Counted from the stretch's first letter, positions 34,720-45,783 are shown. The stretch: 64,000 bases of DNA from Schlesneria sp. (GCA_028291515.1 JAQGHU010000050.1:62001-126000); one strand, 5' to 3'. Notes: a model not told the origin generated them from the sequence alone. Made by a program: numbers and translations.

Positions 34720-36081
34720 ATGAACGGTCCCGAGTTGTTGCGTATCGTCGATGCGATCCACCGCGACAAGAGCATCGACAAGGCGATCGTGTTCGAAGGC
34801 ATCGAGCAGGCGATTCTCTCTGCTGCGCGCAAGCATTTCGGCGAAGACAACGAAATTCAAGTTCACGTCGATCGGGACACCGGGCACCCCACTGTCAAAT
34901 CTAACAGCGTCGAGATTGATTCCGCCGAACTTGGCGACCTGCTGGGCCGCATTTCGGCTCAGACCGCCAAGCAGGTTATGATTCAGAAGATTCGCGAAGC
35001 GGAACGCGACGCCTTGTACGACGAATACACCGACCTGCGCAATCAGATTGTGACAGGTTCGGTTTCAAAGTTGGAAGGTGGCGCGGCAATCGTCTCCTTG
35101 GGCAAGGTAGAAGGTCTACTTCCTCGCGGCGAGCAGATTCCTGGCGAGGGGTTCCGCGTTGGTGAACGCGTTCGAGCTACCGTTTTAGAAGTCCGCAAAG
35201 CGGGCAGCCGCGTGAAGATCATCCTGTCGCGGACGCATGTGGAATTCGTGCGCCGGCTATTTGAACTGGAAATCCCCGAAGTTGGTGAAAGGGTCATCGA
35301 AGTCCGATCACTGGCTCGCGAAGCCGGTTATCGCTCGAAAGTAGCCGTCTCCTGCATCGACAACAATATCGATGCCGTCGGTGCCTGTGTTGGTGTTCGT
35401 GGTGCTCGCATCAAGAATATCACCGGGGAACTGGGCGACGAAAAGATCGACATTGTTCGGTGGAACGATTCACTGCAAGTCCTGGTTCCCAATGCCTTAC
35501 AGCCGGCCGAGGTGGAAGATGTCATCTTGTGCCCGATGCTGGGTCGTGTGATTGTGCTGGTCCGCGACGACCAGCTGTCACTGGCGATCGGCAAGCGTGG
35601 CCAGAACGTCCGTCTCGCATCGAAGCTGGTGGGCTGGGACATCGAGGTAATGACCCGGGAAGAACTGGACGAACAGCTTGAGCGGTCGGTTCAAGCATTC
35701 GCCGAAATTCCTGGTGTGACCGCCGATCTGGCGGAAAACCTCGTTGCTCAAGGCTTCCTCAGTTTCGACGACCTCTCGGTCATCGAACCAGACCAGCTCG
35801 CTGAAATGGGCGGCCTGACGGAAGCGGAATGCGATATCATTGTGAACCATGCGGAAAAGGAAAGTGAGCGTCTGGAAACAGAACAGCGCCTGCGAAAGGC
35901 CACGGAACGCTCACAAGGGATGGAATCGGCAAGACACGCCAAGCCAGAACCGATTGTCGAGCCACCAGTTGTGGTGGCTGTCAAATCGGAATCATCAACG
36001 AATGGAGACGCCCCGACAGAGGTTACCGCACAGAGCGAAGCACAGGGTACTGCTGAAGGCATCGAGCCAAGCGCGAGTTGA
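34720..36081 (+). CDS. nusA: Transcription termination/antitermination protein NusA
   Basis: Binds RNA polymerase and nascent RNA to modulate pausing, termination and antitermination. The 453-residue product has the N-terminal polymerase-binding domain ([17 protein letters not shown] to about 125), an S1 domain (about 130-200, [16 protein letters not shown]), two KH domains ([15 protein letters not shown] and [24 protein letters not shown]) and a helix-hairpin-helix-like repeat near 330-400. The last 60 residues are low-complexity and probably disordered. The ATG at 34720 has AAGGG 6 nt upstream and gives the family N terminus. Confidence 0.96.
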   Translation: MNGPELLRIVDAIHRDKSIDKAIVFEGIEQAILSAARKHFGEDNEIQVHVDRDTGHPTVKSNSVEIDSAELGDLLGRISAQTAKQVMIQKIREAERDALYDEYTDLRNQIVTGSVSKLEGGAAIVSLGKVEGLLPRGEQIPGEGFRVGERVRATVLEVRKAGSRVKIILSRTHVEFVRRLFELEIPEVGERVIEVRSLAREAGYRSKVAVSCIDNNIDAVGACVGVRGARIKNITGELGDEKIDIVRWNDSLQVLVPNALQPAEVEDVILCPMLGRVIVLVRDDQLSLAIGKRGQNVRLASKLVGWDIEVMTREELDEQLERSVQAFAEIPGVTADLAENLVAQGFLSFDDLSVIEPDQLAEMGGLTEAECDIIVNHAEKESERLETEQRLRKATERSQGMESARHAKPEPIVEPPVVVAVKSESSTNGDAPTEVTAQSEAQGTAEGIEPSAS

Positions 36082-36288
36082 AGTGTTAGAAGAGTTGAAG
36101 GTCACGAATCATTCGTGCGGATAGGAAATGCTGAGAATTGGGCTGGCAACCCCGGAACGTGAATCGCCGGTTTCGATGCGAGTGGTCGGGGCCACCGCCA
36201 TCCGGCGTGATCGATTGGGAAGCGGTGTTGATTAACTGGGGCAGTGCCGCTGGCGTGTCAGAGCATTCTCCGAACGAGGGACTTGCGT

Positions 36289-39042
36289 TTGAAAATTCGT
36301 ATTTTTGCGCTTGCCAAAGAGCTCGACATCGACAGTAAACTGTTGATCGACTACTGCTCGAAGGCTGGAATTACCATTAAGAACTCAGCTCTGGCGAGCA
36401 TTTCGCCTGAAGAGCGGGACCGAGTTCTGGACATCATACGGTCGAGTGGATCGCCGGCGACCGCTACGGCCGTTGCTTCGTCGCCTGTCACGCCCACTCG
36501 CGAACATACTGCGGAAGTTGTCGGGAAAGCCCGCACCATTCGTAATATGAATGACATGGTTGCGCGCCCGATACCATCTCGCGTGCCGGTCGAAGCCAGG
36601 CATGTTGTCGTCGAGCAGCCGCCTGTTGACATCCCCGAACCAGAGCCCGAAGAGCTACCAGCAACCGAGCCAGCTGCTGTAGAAATTGAGACTGCGGAAA
36701 TTGAGACTGCCGTTCCGTCAGTAGCCGAAGTTGAGGAACAGTCGGCCGAAACGCCTGTTCAGGAACCAGCAGTCGTCGCCCCTGCCGCAGCAGTGGTGCC
36801 ACCTGGCAAGGCTCCACTCAGCCGCGAGTCGTATATGTCGCCCTCGGGTGTCCCTCCGCGTGCAATGCGGACCATGACTTCACGGTCGTCATCAGACTTT
36901 GGCGGTGCCAAAGCTGCTGCTCCGAAGAAGCCACGAATCGGGCTTAACTTTGCTGCCATTCCCAAGGCCCCCGTCGCCCCGAAAACGACGAAGCCCGAAG
37001 ATGAAGCCGCACAGAAGCCAGTGATTCGTCTGAATCCCAAGGACGCCACGCCGCTTGGTCCGCTGACGAGGCACATCAAGAAGGGCGATGAAAAGAAGAA
37101 ACGCCCGGCTGAAGAAGAAGATGATGCGCTGAAGCCAAAACGCGCCGTTGTGCTCGAAGGTGGTCACATCCAACGGCGTAAGCCACGTGCGCCTGGTGAA
37201 GATGAAGATGGCGATGGACGCGGCAAGGGATTCCGGCCAAAGGGCCCTCGTCGCCATGCCCAGAAAACCGAACTGAAGTCGACAGCCGAAGTGGACGTTC
37301 CGATCACTGTTCGTTCGCTTTCCGAAGCGATCGGTCGTCCTGCCAAAGCGATCATGAAGATCTTGATCGAACGCGGCGAGATGGCGACGATCAACTCGAT
37401 GCTGGAAGAAGACGAAGCCGTCGAAATCTGCCTGGAATTGGGCGTCGACCTGCAAGTGAAGCGGGATAAGACAATCGAAGAAGAAATTGAAGAAGTGACC
37501 ATCGGTGAAGATCGACCAGAAGATCTTCAGCCGCGGCCACCAATCATTACGATTCTTGGACACGTCGACCATGGTAAGACGACGCTGGTCGATAAGCTGC
37601 GTTCGGCGAACGTCGCCGCATCTGAGTTCGGTGGGATCACGCAGCACATCGCCGCGTATCAGATCGAACACAACGGCCATAAGCTGACCTTCGTTGATAC
37701 GCCCGGCCATGCGGCCTTCGGCGAGATGCGAGCACGCGGTGCAAACGTGACCGATATCGTAGTGCTCGTCGTGGCTGCCAACGACGGGGTGATGCCACAG
37801 ACCGTCGAATGTATCTCGCATGCGAAAGCAGCGGGTGTTCCGATGGTTGTTGCCATGAACAAGGTTGACCTGCCCGACCGCAACGAGCAACGTGTTTTGA
37901 CGGACTTGTCAACGCACAACGTGCTGGCTGCCGAATGGGGTGGTGACGTCGAAGTTGTCCGCACGTCTGGGCTGACCGGTCAAGGTTTGCCCGAACTGCT
38001 CGACACTTTGTTGTTGACCGCTGAACTGCACGACTTCCGTGCGAACGCCAAGCGTCCGGCTACAGGAGCTTGCCTCGAAGCATTCCGCGACGAAGGTCGT
38101 GGTCCGCTGGCCTGGTTGATCGTTCGCAAGGGGACCTTGCGAGTCGGCGATGTCGTGCTCTGTGGTTCGGCCTACGGTCGGATCCGAGCGATGTACAACG
38201 AGGCCAATCAAGAAATCCAGGAAGCACCACCATCGACACCGATTAAGGTCGCTGGCTTGGACATTGTGCCAAATGCCGGTGATCAGTTCCTGGTCCTGCC
38301 TGACCTGGAAGCGGCTCGAGCAGCCGCGGTCGATCGCCAGCAGAAGGGCCGGTCAGTGGCGTTGTCAAACATGGGTGGCCGCCGAACGATGGTGGACATT
38401 CTAAATGCCGCTCGCGACGGCCAGGTTCAGGATCTGAATGTCATTCTGAAGGCAGATACACCAGGTTCGCTGGAAGCCTTGCGAAGTGAGCTTGGTAAGT
38501 TCGAGCATCCTGAAGTTCGGGTCAAACTGCTGCACGAAGGTGTAGGTGGTGTCAACGAGAGCGACATCTACCTGGCCGCGGCTTCCAACGCAGTCATCTT
38601 CGCGTTCCACGTGATCGCTGAAGATCGGGCTCAACAGTTGGCACAACAGGAATCTGTGGAAATCCGTCGTTACAACATCATCTATGAGGTGATGGACGAG
38701 ATTAAGCGAATCCTGGAAGGGATGCTCAAGCCCGAGCAGAAAGAAGTCACGACCGGCCGAGCAATCGTGCTACGAACATTCAGCATTACCCGGTTTGGAA
38801 CAATCGCTGGTTGCCGCGTTTTGAACGGATCCATCGAACGTAACAGCCGAGTCCACTTGATCCGCGACCAGAAGATCCTGCACACCTATGGCATCGCCTC
38901 GCTCAAGCGAGAGAAGGATGATGCGAAGGAAGTTCGGGAAGGTATGGAATGCGGTATCCGCCTGGAACACTTCAACGACATCAAGGAAGGTGATTTGCTG
39001 GAAGCGTATAAGATTGAGGAAGTGAAGCGAACCCTTGAATAA
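36289..39042 (+). CDS. infB: Translation initiation factor IF-2
   Basis: A GTPase that delivers initiator fMet-tRNA to the ribosome. The 917-residue product starts at a TTG (36289) with GAGGGAC upstream, giving the expected [27 protein letters not shown] beginning split over the IF2_N domain. Residues about 60-320 are a long Pro/Glu/Lys-rich variable region. The G domain carries GHVDHGKTT (G1), DTPGHAAF (G3) and NKVDLP (G4). Domains II-IV complete the chain. GTG at 36244 is an alternative start. The 207-nt gap after nusA contains no ylxR-type gene. Confidence 0.96.
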   Translation: MKIRIFALAKELDIDSKLLIDYCSKAGITIKNSALASISPEERDRVLDIIRSSGSPATATAVASSPVTPTREHTAEVVGKARTIRNMNDMVARPIPSRVPVEARHVVVEQPPVDIPEPEPEELPATEPAAVEIETAEIETAVPSVAEVEEQSAETPVQEPAVVAPAAAVVPPGKAPLSRESYMSPSGVPPRAMRTMTSRSSSDFGGAKAAAPKKPRIGLNFAAIPKAPVAPKTTKPEDEAAQKPVIRLNPKDATPLGPLTRHIKKGDEKKKRPAEEEDDALKPKRAVVLEGGHIQRRKPRAPGEDEDGDGRGKGFRPKGPRRHAQKTELKSTAEVDVPITVRSLSEAIGRPAKAIMKILIERGEMATINSMLEEDEAVEICLELGVDLQVKRDKTIEEEIEEVTIGEDRPEDLQPRPPIITILGHVDHGKTTLVDKLRSANVAASEFGGITQHIAAYQIEHNGHKLTFVDTPGHAAFGEMRARGANVTDIVVLVVAANDGVMPQTVECISHAKAAGVPMVVAMNKVDLPDRNEQRVLTDLSTHNVLAAEWGGDVEVVRTSGLTGQGLPELLDTLLLTAELHDFRANAKRPATGACLEAFRDEGRGPLAWLIVRKGTLRVGDVVLCGSAYGRIRAMYNEANQEIQEAPPSTPIKVAGLDIVPNAGDQFLVLPDLEAARAAAVDRQQKGRSVALSNMGGRRTMVDILNAARDGQVQDLNVILKADTPGSLEALRSELGKFEHPEVRVKLLHEGVGGVNESDIYLAAASNAVIFAFHVIAEDRAQQLAQQESVEIRRYNIIYEVMDEIKRILEGMLKPEQKEVTTGRAIVLRTFSITRFGTIAGCRVLNGSIERNSRVHLIRDQKILHTYGIASLKREKDDAKEVREGMECGIRLEHFNDIKEGDLLEAYKIEEVKRTLE

Positions 39043-39055
39043 CGGCCTTCGCGGG

Positions 39056-39086
39056 GCATTTGCCGGCTCGACGAGCGGGCAAATGC
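39056..39086 (+). other. Hairpin between infB and rbfA
   Basis: GCATTTGCC (39056-39064) pairs with GGCAAATGC (39078-39086). No T run follows, so it looks more like a processing or stability element than a terminator. Confidence 0.45.
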
Positions 39087-39150
39087 TTCAGCTCAATCCG
39101 ACAACAGTGACTCTTTCATTTTCCGCATTAACGCCAGGATAATTTAGCGA

Positions 39151-39609
39151 ATGAATTCCCGCCGCATGGCCAAGGCTTCGGAAGCCATTCGGGAAACAGC
39201 CAGCACCGTCGTGCTGTTTGAGCTGCGTGATCCCCGCGTCAAAAACATCACCGTTCTTAGCGTCGAGGTCAGCCCTGATCTACGAAACGCCAAGATCTAT
39301 GTGACGATCATGGGGGATGCGAAAGCTCAATCGCTCGCGATGCACGGGTTGGAGTCTGCTCGTGGATTCATTCAGTCCAAGATTGCCGACCGGTTGCAGA
39401 CGAAGAACGCCCCGATTATTCGATTTGTCCTGGACCCTTCTGTGAAGAAGAGCATCGAGGTTTCTCAAGCTCTGCAAGCTGCGAATCTACAGGATTCGCA
39501 AGCGTCTTCGGACGCTTCAGAAGAGGAAGACTTGGACGAAGATGATGAGGAGACCGACCATGAAACAGATGGAATTTCAGAAGATGATTCAGCAAACGAC
39601 GAGAAGTGA
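39151..39609 (+). CDS. rbfA: Ribosome-binding factor A
   Basis: A 30S maturation factor needed for 16S rRNA 5' processing. Residues 1-110 form the KH-like RbfA domain ([40 protein letters not shown] and a [12 protein letters not shown] segment). Residues about 115-152 are an unusually acidic Ser/Asp/Glu tail. It closes the nusA-infB-rbfA cluster, a conserved order, although in other bacteria rimP precedes nusA. Confidence 0.93.
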   Translation: MNSRRMAKASEAIRETASTVVLFELRDPRVKNITVLSVEVSPDLRNAKIYVTIMGDAKAQSLAMHGLESARGFIQSKIADRLQTKNAPIIRFVLDPSVKKSIEVSQALQAANLQDSQASSDASEEEDLDEDDEETDHETDGISEDDSANDEK

Positions 39610-39736
39610 AATTCGTTAAGCACCGTCCGCTGCGGTACTGTTCCCCAATTGGAACCGCGGCGTGCGACACCTGTTGATGCGAACGAAGGTGCATCAGGCG
39701 TTTGGATGAATAAACGGAAGAGGTTGAAATAAGCCT

Positions 39737-40630
39737 ATGGTTGCTGCATCGCGTGCCAAGTCGTCAGATCGTGCGGCGATTGTCAAGAAATTGCTCCCGG
39801 CAATCAAAAAGCAATACAAGGTTGTCGTGCCCAAACATGATCGCCCTGTGCTGGAAACAATGCTTTATGCCATTTGCCTCGAAGACGCCTCCGTCGACGA
39901 AGCCGAGCTGGCGTTCGAACGGTTGGGAAAAGAGTTTCCTGACCTGAATGAAATTCGCGTCAGTTCCATCTCCGAAATCGAACGCGCCTTCTCCGGGTTG
40001 TCTCGAGCGGAATGGCGAGCGTTCCACGTGCGCAGCGTGTTACAGTATGTCTTCGAAAAATCATTCGCTTTCGAATTTGAAAGCTTGCGAAAAAAGACAC
40101 TGGAACTCGCCCAGAAGCAGCTCGCCAAGATCAAGCAACTGTCTAGTTTTGTTCGCAACTACACCCTGCAATCCGTCATCGGTGCTCATCAGATTCCGCT
40201 GGATGAGTCGATGTCGCGAACACTAATCTGGCTGGGCTTGGTCCCGCCGAATCAGGACTCCGAGCAGATGGGTGAGACGCTGAAGGCCGTGATTCGCAAA
40301 GCCGAAGTTCCCTTGTTCTGCTTCTCGATTCGATGTCTGGCGACTGACAAATTGGTCCGAGATTTCTTCGATCCTGCTAAACATCCAGCTCCCAGCGAGG
40401 GTCACGACGGAGCCGCGGTGACTGAACGCCTGGCGGACTTGTATAAGGCCGCGACAGCGAAACCAAAGCCCAAGCCCGTCGCTGCTAAGACAGTCGAGAC
40501 CAAAGCTCCGGTGAAACCACCGGCCAAGGCCCCAGCGAAGGCGGCTCCTCCTCCGGCGGCTGCCGCCCCGAAGAAGAAGGCTCCCGCCAAGACAGTCCCG
40601 GTGAAAAAAGTGGCCAAGAAGGCGCGCTGA
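39737..40630 (+). CDS. Endonuclease III-like helical protein with histone H1-like tail
   Basis: The 297-residue product has an all-helical core (residues about 15-215) whose order resembles the HhH-GPD DNA glycosylase fold: an ETMLYAICLEDASVDEAELAFERL segment split like the Nth N-terminal helices, and IPLDESMSRTLIWLGLVPP near 158-176, like the VDTHVHRVANRLGL region. The GVGxKTA hairpin with catalytic Lys is not present (LSSFVRNYTL here), and no iron-sulfur cysteine set is seen, so glycosylase activity is unlikely. Residues about 245-297 are rich in Lys, Pro and Ala, like histone H1 tails. It may be a DNA-binding structural protein. It follows rbfA by 127 nt. Confidence 0.6.
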   Translation: MVAASRAKSSDRAAIVKKLLPAIKKQYKVVVPKHDRPVLETMLYAICLEDASVDEAELAFERLGKEFPDLNEIRVSSISEIERAFSGLSRAEWRAFHVRSVLQYVFEKSFAFEFESLRKKTLELAQKQLAKIKQLSSFVRNYTLQSVIGAHQIPLDESMSRTLIWLGLVPPNQDSEQMGETLKAVIRKAEVPLFCFSIRCLATDKLVRDFFDPAKHPAPSEGHDGAAVTERLADLYKAATAKPKPKPVAAKTVETKAPVKPPAKAPAKAAPPPAAAAPKKKAPAKTVPVKKVAKKAR

Positions 40631-40797
40631 TCGGATCTCTCCAGTACGGTCCGCCCCAGTGACGTGAGGTTTTCGTTTGCACGAGAACCCTCGTTGCCAT
40701 TGGAGCCGAACGGCCCAACAGAGTAGAATCTGCTGCCGGAGCTATGGTTGGCGACTGCGCGGCGATTCGCGTTTGGGTTCTTCAAGGGGATCGGATC

Positions 40798-43086
40798 ATG
40801 AGCGTGAGCTCTTCATCATTCTTCTCGCACGCATTCAAGGCTAGATGCGGAGCGATCCTACTTCTGTCGAGTTCGGCCGCTTCGTTGCTGGCCGATGACG
40901 CGAAACCCGCAGAAACGCCACCGGCCTCGCCTGCGTTGAAACAAGGTTTTCAACTTCAGGAGACCGACGACATTGCATTGCCATTGCAACCAGTAAAACC
41001 ACTTTCCGCGGGCGACCAGTTGCGGAACGATGCGGTCGCATGGTTCATGGCCGGGCGCGTGCTGGAAACGCGAAACGAACCCCGACGCGCCGTGACCGCC
41101 TATCGTAAAGCAATCGCCTTGGATCCCAAGGCGATTGAAGTCTACCGACAGCTTGTTCCACTGGAGTTTCAGTTGAACGAGATTGAATCGGCCGTCCAAT
41201 CGGCGACTCGGGCGGTCGAGATCGATCCGCAGGAATACGAACTGTGGCAGATGCTTGCCGCGCAGGCCGCCATTAGCGGCAAGCTGCCAGAAGCGATCCA
41301 TCACCTTGAGCAGGCAGTGCAGTCACTGCGCGTCGGCAAAGAAACCATCGAAGCGATGGTCTTGAACAAGAGTCTGGGTGTGCTTTATTCAGCAACCGGC
41401 CAGCCCGACAAAGCCGCCGATTGCTTTGAAGTCGTATTCAATGCTCTGGTTCATCCCGAGAAGTTCAAGCTCGATTCGCGAGTCCGCTCGCGGATGCTGG
41501 CCGATCCTCAAACCAGTTACGAACGAATCGGACAGATCTTCCTCGACGCGAAGCGGATCAAGCTGGCCGAGCAAGCATTCGATTTAGCAGAGAAATCCGG
41601 CCGCATCGGTGCCGGAAACCTGAACTTCAATCGCGCCCGAGTCCTGTTGCTGTCCGATAAACCGGAAGAGGCGCTTGCAGAACTGCAAAAGTATTTTGAT
41701 GCCCAGCGCACGACCAAGGGTCGCGACGCGTATCAACTGCTGGCGGACATCCTGGGAAAACTGAAGCTGTCCGATGAACTCATCACACGGCTGGAAACAC
41801 TCGCGGCGAAAGATGAACAAAATCTGCAACTGCAGTTCTTCCTCGCGGAGAGACTGGCGGACGCCAACGAATTGGAGAAGGCGCGGCAAATCTACGAAAC
41901 AGCGCTTCCGCACGGAGCCGATGCGACAGGGTATGTCGGTCTGGCACGAGTCTTGAGGAAAATGAAGCGGTCCAGCGAGTTACTCGATCTGCTGAATCGC
42001 GCGATGAACAAATTGGGCCCCGAGGGCCTGGTTCAACTGGAAGCCGAACTGAAGACAGTTTCAGAAGACAGCCAAATTGTCGACGGATTGATGGCGGTCG
42101 GACGCGAACAGGCGAAGGCCGAGCCTTCACAGCTCACATTTGAAAAGGCGTTCCTGCTGGCTGGTTTGGCGAAAGCGATCGATCGAACCGATGATGCCAT
42201 TGAGTTCTATCGTGCGGCGATCAAGTTGCGCAAAGAGCGGAACATTCCGCTTTATGCTGAACTGGGAACAATATTGAATCGAGCTCATCGCTACGAGGCA
42301 GCGGAGGAGCTCTTTAAAGAAGCTCTGGCCGAACGACGTTCCGCTCAGGAGCGCGCTCAATTGTTGTCGATGCTCGCCCGCGTGCAACTTGCCAAAGGCA
42401 ATCTGGACGAATCGTTGAAAACTATTGAAGAAGCACTTCAACTGGAGCCAGGGGATAAGTTCCTGTTATTCGAAGAAGCATCGCTGTACATGCATGCTCG
42501 CCAGTGGGACCAAGCGGTCGCTCGCTTTGAAAAACTGCGTGATCAGTTCCCCGAAGAGAAGAAGTTGGTGCGACTCTGCCAATACAGCCTGTCGAACATC
42601 TACGTCATGAAAGGGGAGTACCGGAAGGGCGAAGAGATTCTGGAAAAGGTGCTGGAGGTGGACCCGGAAGACAATCAGGTCAACAACGACCTTGGCTATC
42701 TGTGGGCTGATCAGGGCAAGAACTTGGATCGAGCAGAAAAAATGATTCGTAAGGCGATCGCCTCCGAACCAGATAATGGAGCCTATCTCGACAGCTTGGG
42801 ATGGGTTCTGTTCAAGCAAGGCAAGTATCAGGATGCCTTGGCCCCAATTGAAGAGGCGGTGAAGAAAAGCACATCGGGCGATTCCACACTCTGGGACCAC
42901 CTGGGTGATGTCCAATTCCAGCTCAAACAAATCGACAAGGCAGTGGAATCGTGGAAACGCGCACTCAAGAGTGGCGAGGAAGAGAAGTTCAACGATCCGA
43001 AGCACATCGAACGCTTAAAAGACAAATTGAAACAACACGCTCCTCAAGCGAGCCAGCCGAAGCCAGCGACACCGGGCGCACCATGA
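40798..43086 (+). CDS. Large exported TPR-repeat protein
   Basis: The 762-residue product has a signal-like N terminus (hydrophobic stretch ending SSAASLLA, residues about 16-33) and TPR motifs through most of its length (ETRNEPRRAVTAYRKAIALDP near the start, then GNLDESLKTIEEALQLEPGD and NLDRAEKMIRKAIASEPDNGAYLDSLGWV split near the end). The last region, DSLGWVLFKQGKYQDAL with LWDHLGDV, resembles the C-terminal part of BTAD/YbgF-like TPR scaffolds. The ATG at 40798 has AAGGGGA 7 nt upstream. It is 56 nt before the YebC-family gene. Confidence 0.9.
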   Translation: MSVSSSSFFSHAFKARCGAILLLSSSAASLLADDAKPAETPPASPALKQGFQLQETDDIALPLQPVKPLSAGDQLRNDAVAWFMAGRVLETRNEPRRAVTAYRKAIALDPKAIEVYRQLVPLEFQLNEIESAVQSATRAVEIDPQEYELWQMLAAQAAISGKLPEAIHHLEQAVQSLRVGKETIEAMVLNKSLGVLYSATGQPDKAADCFEVVFNALVHPEKFKLDSRVRSRMLADPQTSYERIGQIFLDAKRIKLAEQAFDLAEKSGRIGAGNLNFNRARVLLLSDKPEEALAELQKYFDAQRTTKGRDAYQLLADILGKLKLSDELITRLETLAAKDEQNLQLQFFLAERLADANELEKARQIYETALPHGADATGYVGLARVLRKMKRSSELLDLLNRAMNKLGPEGLVQLEAELKTVSEDSQIVDGLMAVGREQAKAEPSQLTFEKAFLLAGLAKAIDRTDDAIEFYRAAIKLRKERNIPLYAELGTILNRAHRYEAAEELFKEALAERRSAQERAQLLSMLARVQLAKGNLDESLKTIEEALQLEPGDKFLLFEEASLYMHARQWDQAVARFEKLRDQFPEEKKLVRLCQYSLSNIYVMKGEYRKGEEILEKVLEVDPEDNQVNNDLGYLWADQGKNLDRAEKMIRKAIASEPDNGAYLDSLGWVLFKQGKYQDALAPIEEAVKKSTSGDSTLWDHLGDVQFQLKQIDKAVESWKRALKSGEEEKFNDPKHIERLKDKLKQHAPQASQPKPATPGAP

Positions 43087-43142
43087 GGGTGCCTCGATGA
43101 ACTCACGACACGGACAACTACGGAATACGGGATTAGACAACG

Positions 43143-43898
43143 ATGGCAGGGCATTCCCACTGGGCCAACATCGCCTTCAAAAAAGGTTTGGTCGACAAGA
43201 AGCGAGGCAAGCTGTTCGGTAAGTTGGCGCGTTACATCATCGTCGCCGCACGACGAGGTGGCGGCGATCCCGCAGCAAATCTGTCGTTGCGCTATGCTAT
43301 CGATCGCGCTCGCAAAGCGTCGATGGCCAACGAGACGATCGAACGAGCCATCAAAAAGGGGACCGGCGAACTCGGCGCCGAAACCTACGACGAAGTGATG
43401 TATGAGGGTTATGGTCCTCACGGTGTCGCGGTGCTCTGCGAAATCCTGACCGAGAACCGGAATCGAACGGCCGGCGAGATCCGGAAGGTTTTCGAAATAA
43501 ATGGCGGAAACCTGGGAACGACGGGTTGCGTCGGCTATATGTTCGAGCGAAAAGGTGTCTTCGTCATCTCCACGAAGCACGCCACGGAAGAACGCGTGTT
43601 CGAGATCGCACTCGAGGCCGGCGCCAGCGATGTCAAAACCACGGGTGATGCTATCGAAGTCATCTGCGAAGTGGATGCGTTCCAAGCGGTGACTGCGGCT
43701 TTGGAAGCGGCGGAAATTCCGACGGAATCCGCGGAACTTACGCGAATCGCGGGCACCACCGTCGAACTCGATGCCGATACGGCTCGTTCGGTCTTAAAAC
43801 TGATGGACGCTTTGGAAGATCACGACGATGTCCAGAACTGCTACGCGAACTTCAACATTCCGGATCTTGTGATGGCCGAACTGGCCGCCGAGGGTTAG
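43143..43898 (+). CDS. YebC/PmpR family DNA-binding protein
   Basis: The 251-residue product begins MAGHSHWANIAFKKGLVDKK, the family signature, and contains a helical first domain, GYGPHGVAVLCEILTENRNRTAGEIRK, and GTTGCVGYMFERKG. YebC/TACO1 proteins act as transcriptional regulators or assist translation of proline-rich stretches; which role applies here cannot be read from sequence. ruvB follows 53 nt later. The ruvC and ruvA genes that often lie between yebC and ruvB are absent here. Confidence 0.95.
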   Translation: MAGHSHWANIAFKKGLVDKKRGKLFGKLARYIIVAARRGGGDPAANLSLRYAIDRARKASMANETIERAIKKGTGELGAETYDEVMYEGYGPHGVAVLCEILTENRNRTAGEIRKVFEINGGNLGTTGCVGYMFERKGVFVISTKHATEERVFEIALEAGASDVKTTGDAIEVICEVDAFQAVTAALEAAEIPTESAELTRIAGTTVELDADTARSVLKLMDALEDHDDVQNCYANFNIPDLVMAELAAEG

Positions 43899-43951
43899 AG
43901 TTCTGCAAACGCAGATTTGCGGCGGTGTGACTGAAACGAGGTCGTTCACGG

Positions 43952-45040
43952 ATGGCTCGACAAAAGGTGATTGAGGGCGGGGCTGGCGCAGACGGAGGCG
44001 GAAAACCTCCCGAGCTGCCACCCGGTGAATTCAATCCCGATGATGAACGATTTGACGACGAGTTACGTCCGCAGAAGCTGCACGAAGTTGTTGGCCAGCG
44101 CAAAGTGGTCGACCGTCTGCGAATTGTTCTCGACGCGACTTTGAAGCGCAAGGAACAACTCGGCCACATCCTCTTCGACGGCCCGCCTGGTCTTGGCAAG
44201 ACGACCCTGGCCATGACTCTGGCCCGTGAGATGGGAACTGAATGCCAGATCACATCTGGTCCGGCCCTGATGGCTCCCAAGGATCTGCTGTCGTACCTGA
44301 CGAATGCCAGTTACGGTTCGATCCTGTTCATCGACGAAATTCATCGACTGCCCCCGGCGGTCGAAGAATTCATCTATCCGGTGATGGAAGATTTTCGTGT
44401 CGATATCGTGCTGGGTGAAGGAATGAATGCCCGCACGATCAATATGAAGCTGAAGCCGTTTACTGTGATCGGTGCCACCACGCGAAGTGGCATGTTAACG
44501 GCTCCGTTAAGAGATCGGTTCACGTTCCGCGAGCATCTGGACTTCTACGATGTGGCAGATCTGACAGAGATCGTGAAGCGGAATTCGCGGAAATTGCGGA
44601 CCGATATCGCCGAAGATGCCGCAGGACTGATCGCGGATCGCAGCCGCGGGACGCCACGTAAGGCAAACAATCTGCTGCGGTGGACGCGTGACTTTGCCAC
44701 TGTTCACGAAACCAGCGGAAGTATAACTCGCCCGATCGCGGATGCGGCGTTGGCGATGTTGGAAGTCGATTCGTTGGGACTTGAAGCGCAGGATCGTCGC
44801 TATCTGCAGACATTGGTCAACGTCTTTTCCGGCGGTCCAGCGGGAGTTGCGGCCCTCGGACACACGATGAACATCCCACCCGACACGCTTGAGGATGAAG
44901 TCGAACCGTTCATGTTGCGACTGGGCTTCATCCAGCGAACGCCGCGCGGTCGGACAATTACCGCCGCGGGACTGCGCCACCTCGGCCTGACTCCGCCTGA
45001 TACAACAGGCGAGGGCGACCGACAGCCAAGCCTGTTCTGA
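43952..45040 (+). CDS. ruvB: Holliday junction branch migration ATPase RuvB
   Basis: Drives branch migration of Holliday junctions as a hexameric motor with RuvA. The 362-residue product shows Walker [13 protein letters not shown], Walker [11 protein letters not shown], sensor 1 [17 protein letters not shown], and the arginine-rich [15 protein letters not shown] segment before the winged-helix C-terminal domain ([13 protein letters not shown]). The N-terminal 25 residues are a Gly/Pro-rich extension. RuvA and RuvC are not encoded nearby. Confidence 0.97.
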   Translation: MARQKVIEGGAGADGGGKPPELPPGEFNPDDERFDDELRPQKLHEVVGQRKVVDRLRIVLDATLKRKEQLGHILFDGPPGLGKTTLAMTLAREMGTECQITSGPALMAPKDLLSYLTNASYGSILFIDEIHRLPPAVEEFIYPVMEDFRVDIVLGEGMNARTINMKLKPFTVIGATTRSGMLTAPLRDRFTFREHLDFYDVADLTEIVKRNSRKLRTDIAEDAAGLIADRSRGTPRKANNLLRWTRDFATVHETSGSITRPIADAALAMLEVDSLGLEAQDRRYLQTLVNVFSGGPAGVAALGHTMNIPPDTLEDEVEPFMLRLGFIQRTPRGRTITAAGLRHLGLTPPDTTGEGDRQPSLF

Positions 45041-45076
45041 GTCGCAGCACCGTGTCTGTGCATCAGCCTGTCCGCG

Positions 45077-45119
45077 GGTAACGTTCGGGGCAGGATCTGA
45101 CCTGCCCCTATTTGTTACC
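45077..45119. terminator. Bidirectional terminator between ruvB and tpx
   Basis: GGGGCAGG (45087-45094) pairs with CCTGCCCC (45101-45108), followed by TATTTGTT. An outer GGTAAC/GTTACC pair (about 45077-45082 with 45114-45119) extends it. Confidence 0.75.
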
Positions 45120-45123
45120 GTCT

Positions 45124-45636
45124 TCAGCTTTTCGCGGCTGCAATCGCGGCTTCATAGTTTGGATGCGCCGAGATCTCGCTGACGTATTCCACGTGCTTGA
45201 CCTTGCCACCGGCGTCGATCACGAAGATCGCTCGCGCAAAGCAGCGATCGAGCGGACCGCCGGAAATCAGCACTCCGTAGTCGCTACCGAAATCGGTGCA
45301 GCGATGAGCGCTTAGAGTCTTCGCTGATTCGACGTTTTCGGTTCCGCACCATCGCTTGGCACCGAATGGCAGATCCATGCTGACGACCAGCACTTCAACA
45401 TTGGCGAGGTTCTTGGCTTCATCATTGAAACGCTTGGTTTCAAGAGCACAAACGCTGGTATCCAGCGATGGAATTGTGGCGATGATGCGCGTCTTGCCGG
45501 CACTTGATGCCAGAGTCACGTCTCCCAGCGAGTTATCCTGCAGCTTGAAGTCTGGTGCTTCATCGCCAACCTTGAGAGCTCGCCCCTTCAGATCAACAGG
45601 ACTTCCCTTGAGGGTGACGGCGGCAGTTCGTTTCAT
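45124..45636 (-). CDS. tpx: Thiol peroxidase
   Basis: A thioredoxin-fold peroxiredoxin that reduces hydrogen and organic peroxides, using thioredoxin as donor. The 170-residue length is standard. Peroxidatic Cys63 lies in TSVCALETKRF and resolving Cys97 in AKRWC, the spacing of the atypical two-Cys Tpx group. The N terminus has VTLKGSPVDL and VGDEAPDF. It converges with ruvB. Confidence 0.95.
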   Translation of the reverse strand: MKRTAAVTLKGSPVDLKGRALKVGDEAPDFKLQDNSLGDVTLASSAGKTRIIATIPSLDTSVCALETKRFNDEAKNLANVEVLVVSMDLPFGAKRWCGTENVESAKTLSAHRCTDFGSDYGVLISGGPLDRCFARAIFVIDAGGKVKHVEYVSEISAHPNYEAAIAAAKS

Positions 45637-45783
45637 CTGATGTCCCTTTGTGAAATAGAATCGGATCTCAACCAGACTCTAGTATCGCAAAGTCACCAGA
45701 AATCGCCATCGTGGCGGACTGATGCGGCCACTGCAGGCACGCAATCTAAGTTCACAGAGTTCGAACCAATTGCGTCGACTACG

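Noticed and set aside
36892-37890. Minus-strand 332-codon open frame
   Set aside because: It is opposite the infB G domain and has no recognisable domain.
40450-40620. DNA repeat array
   Set aside because: The repetitive look comes from Lys/Pro/Ala codons of the H1-like tail, not from spaced repeats.
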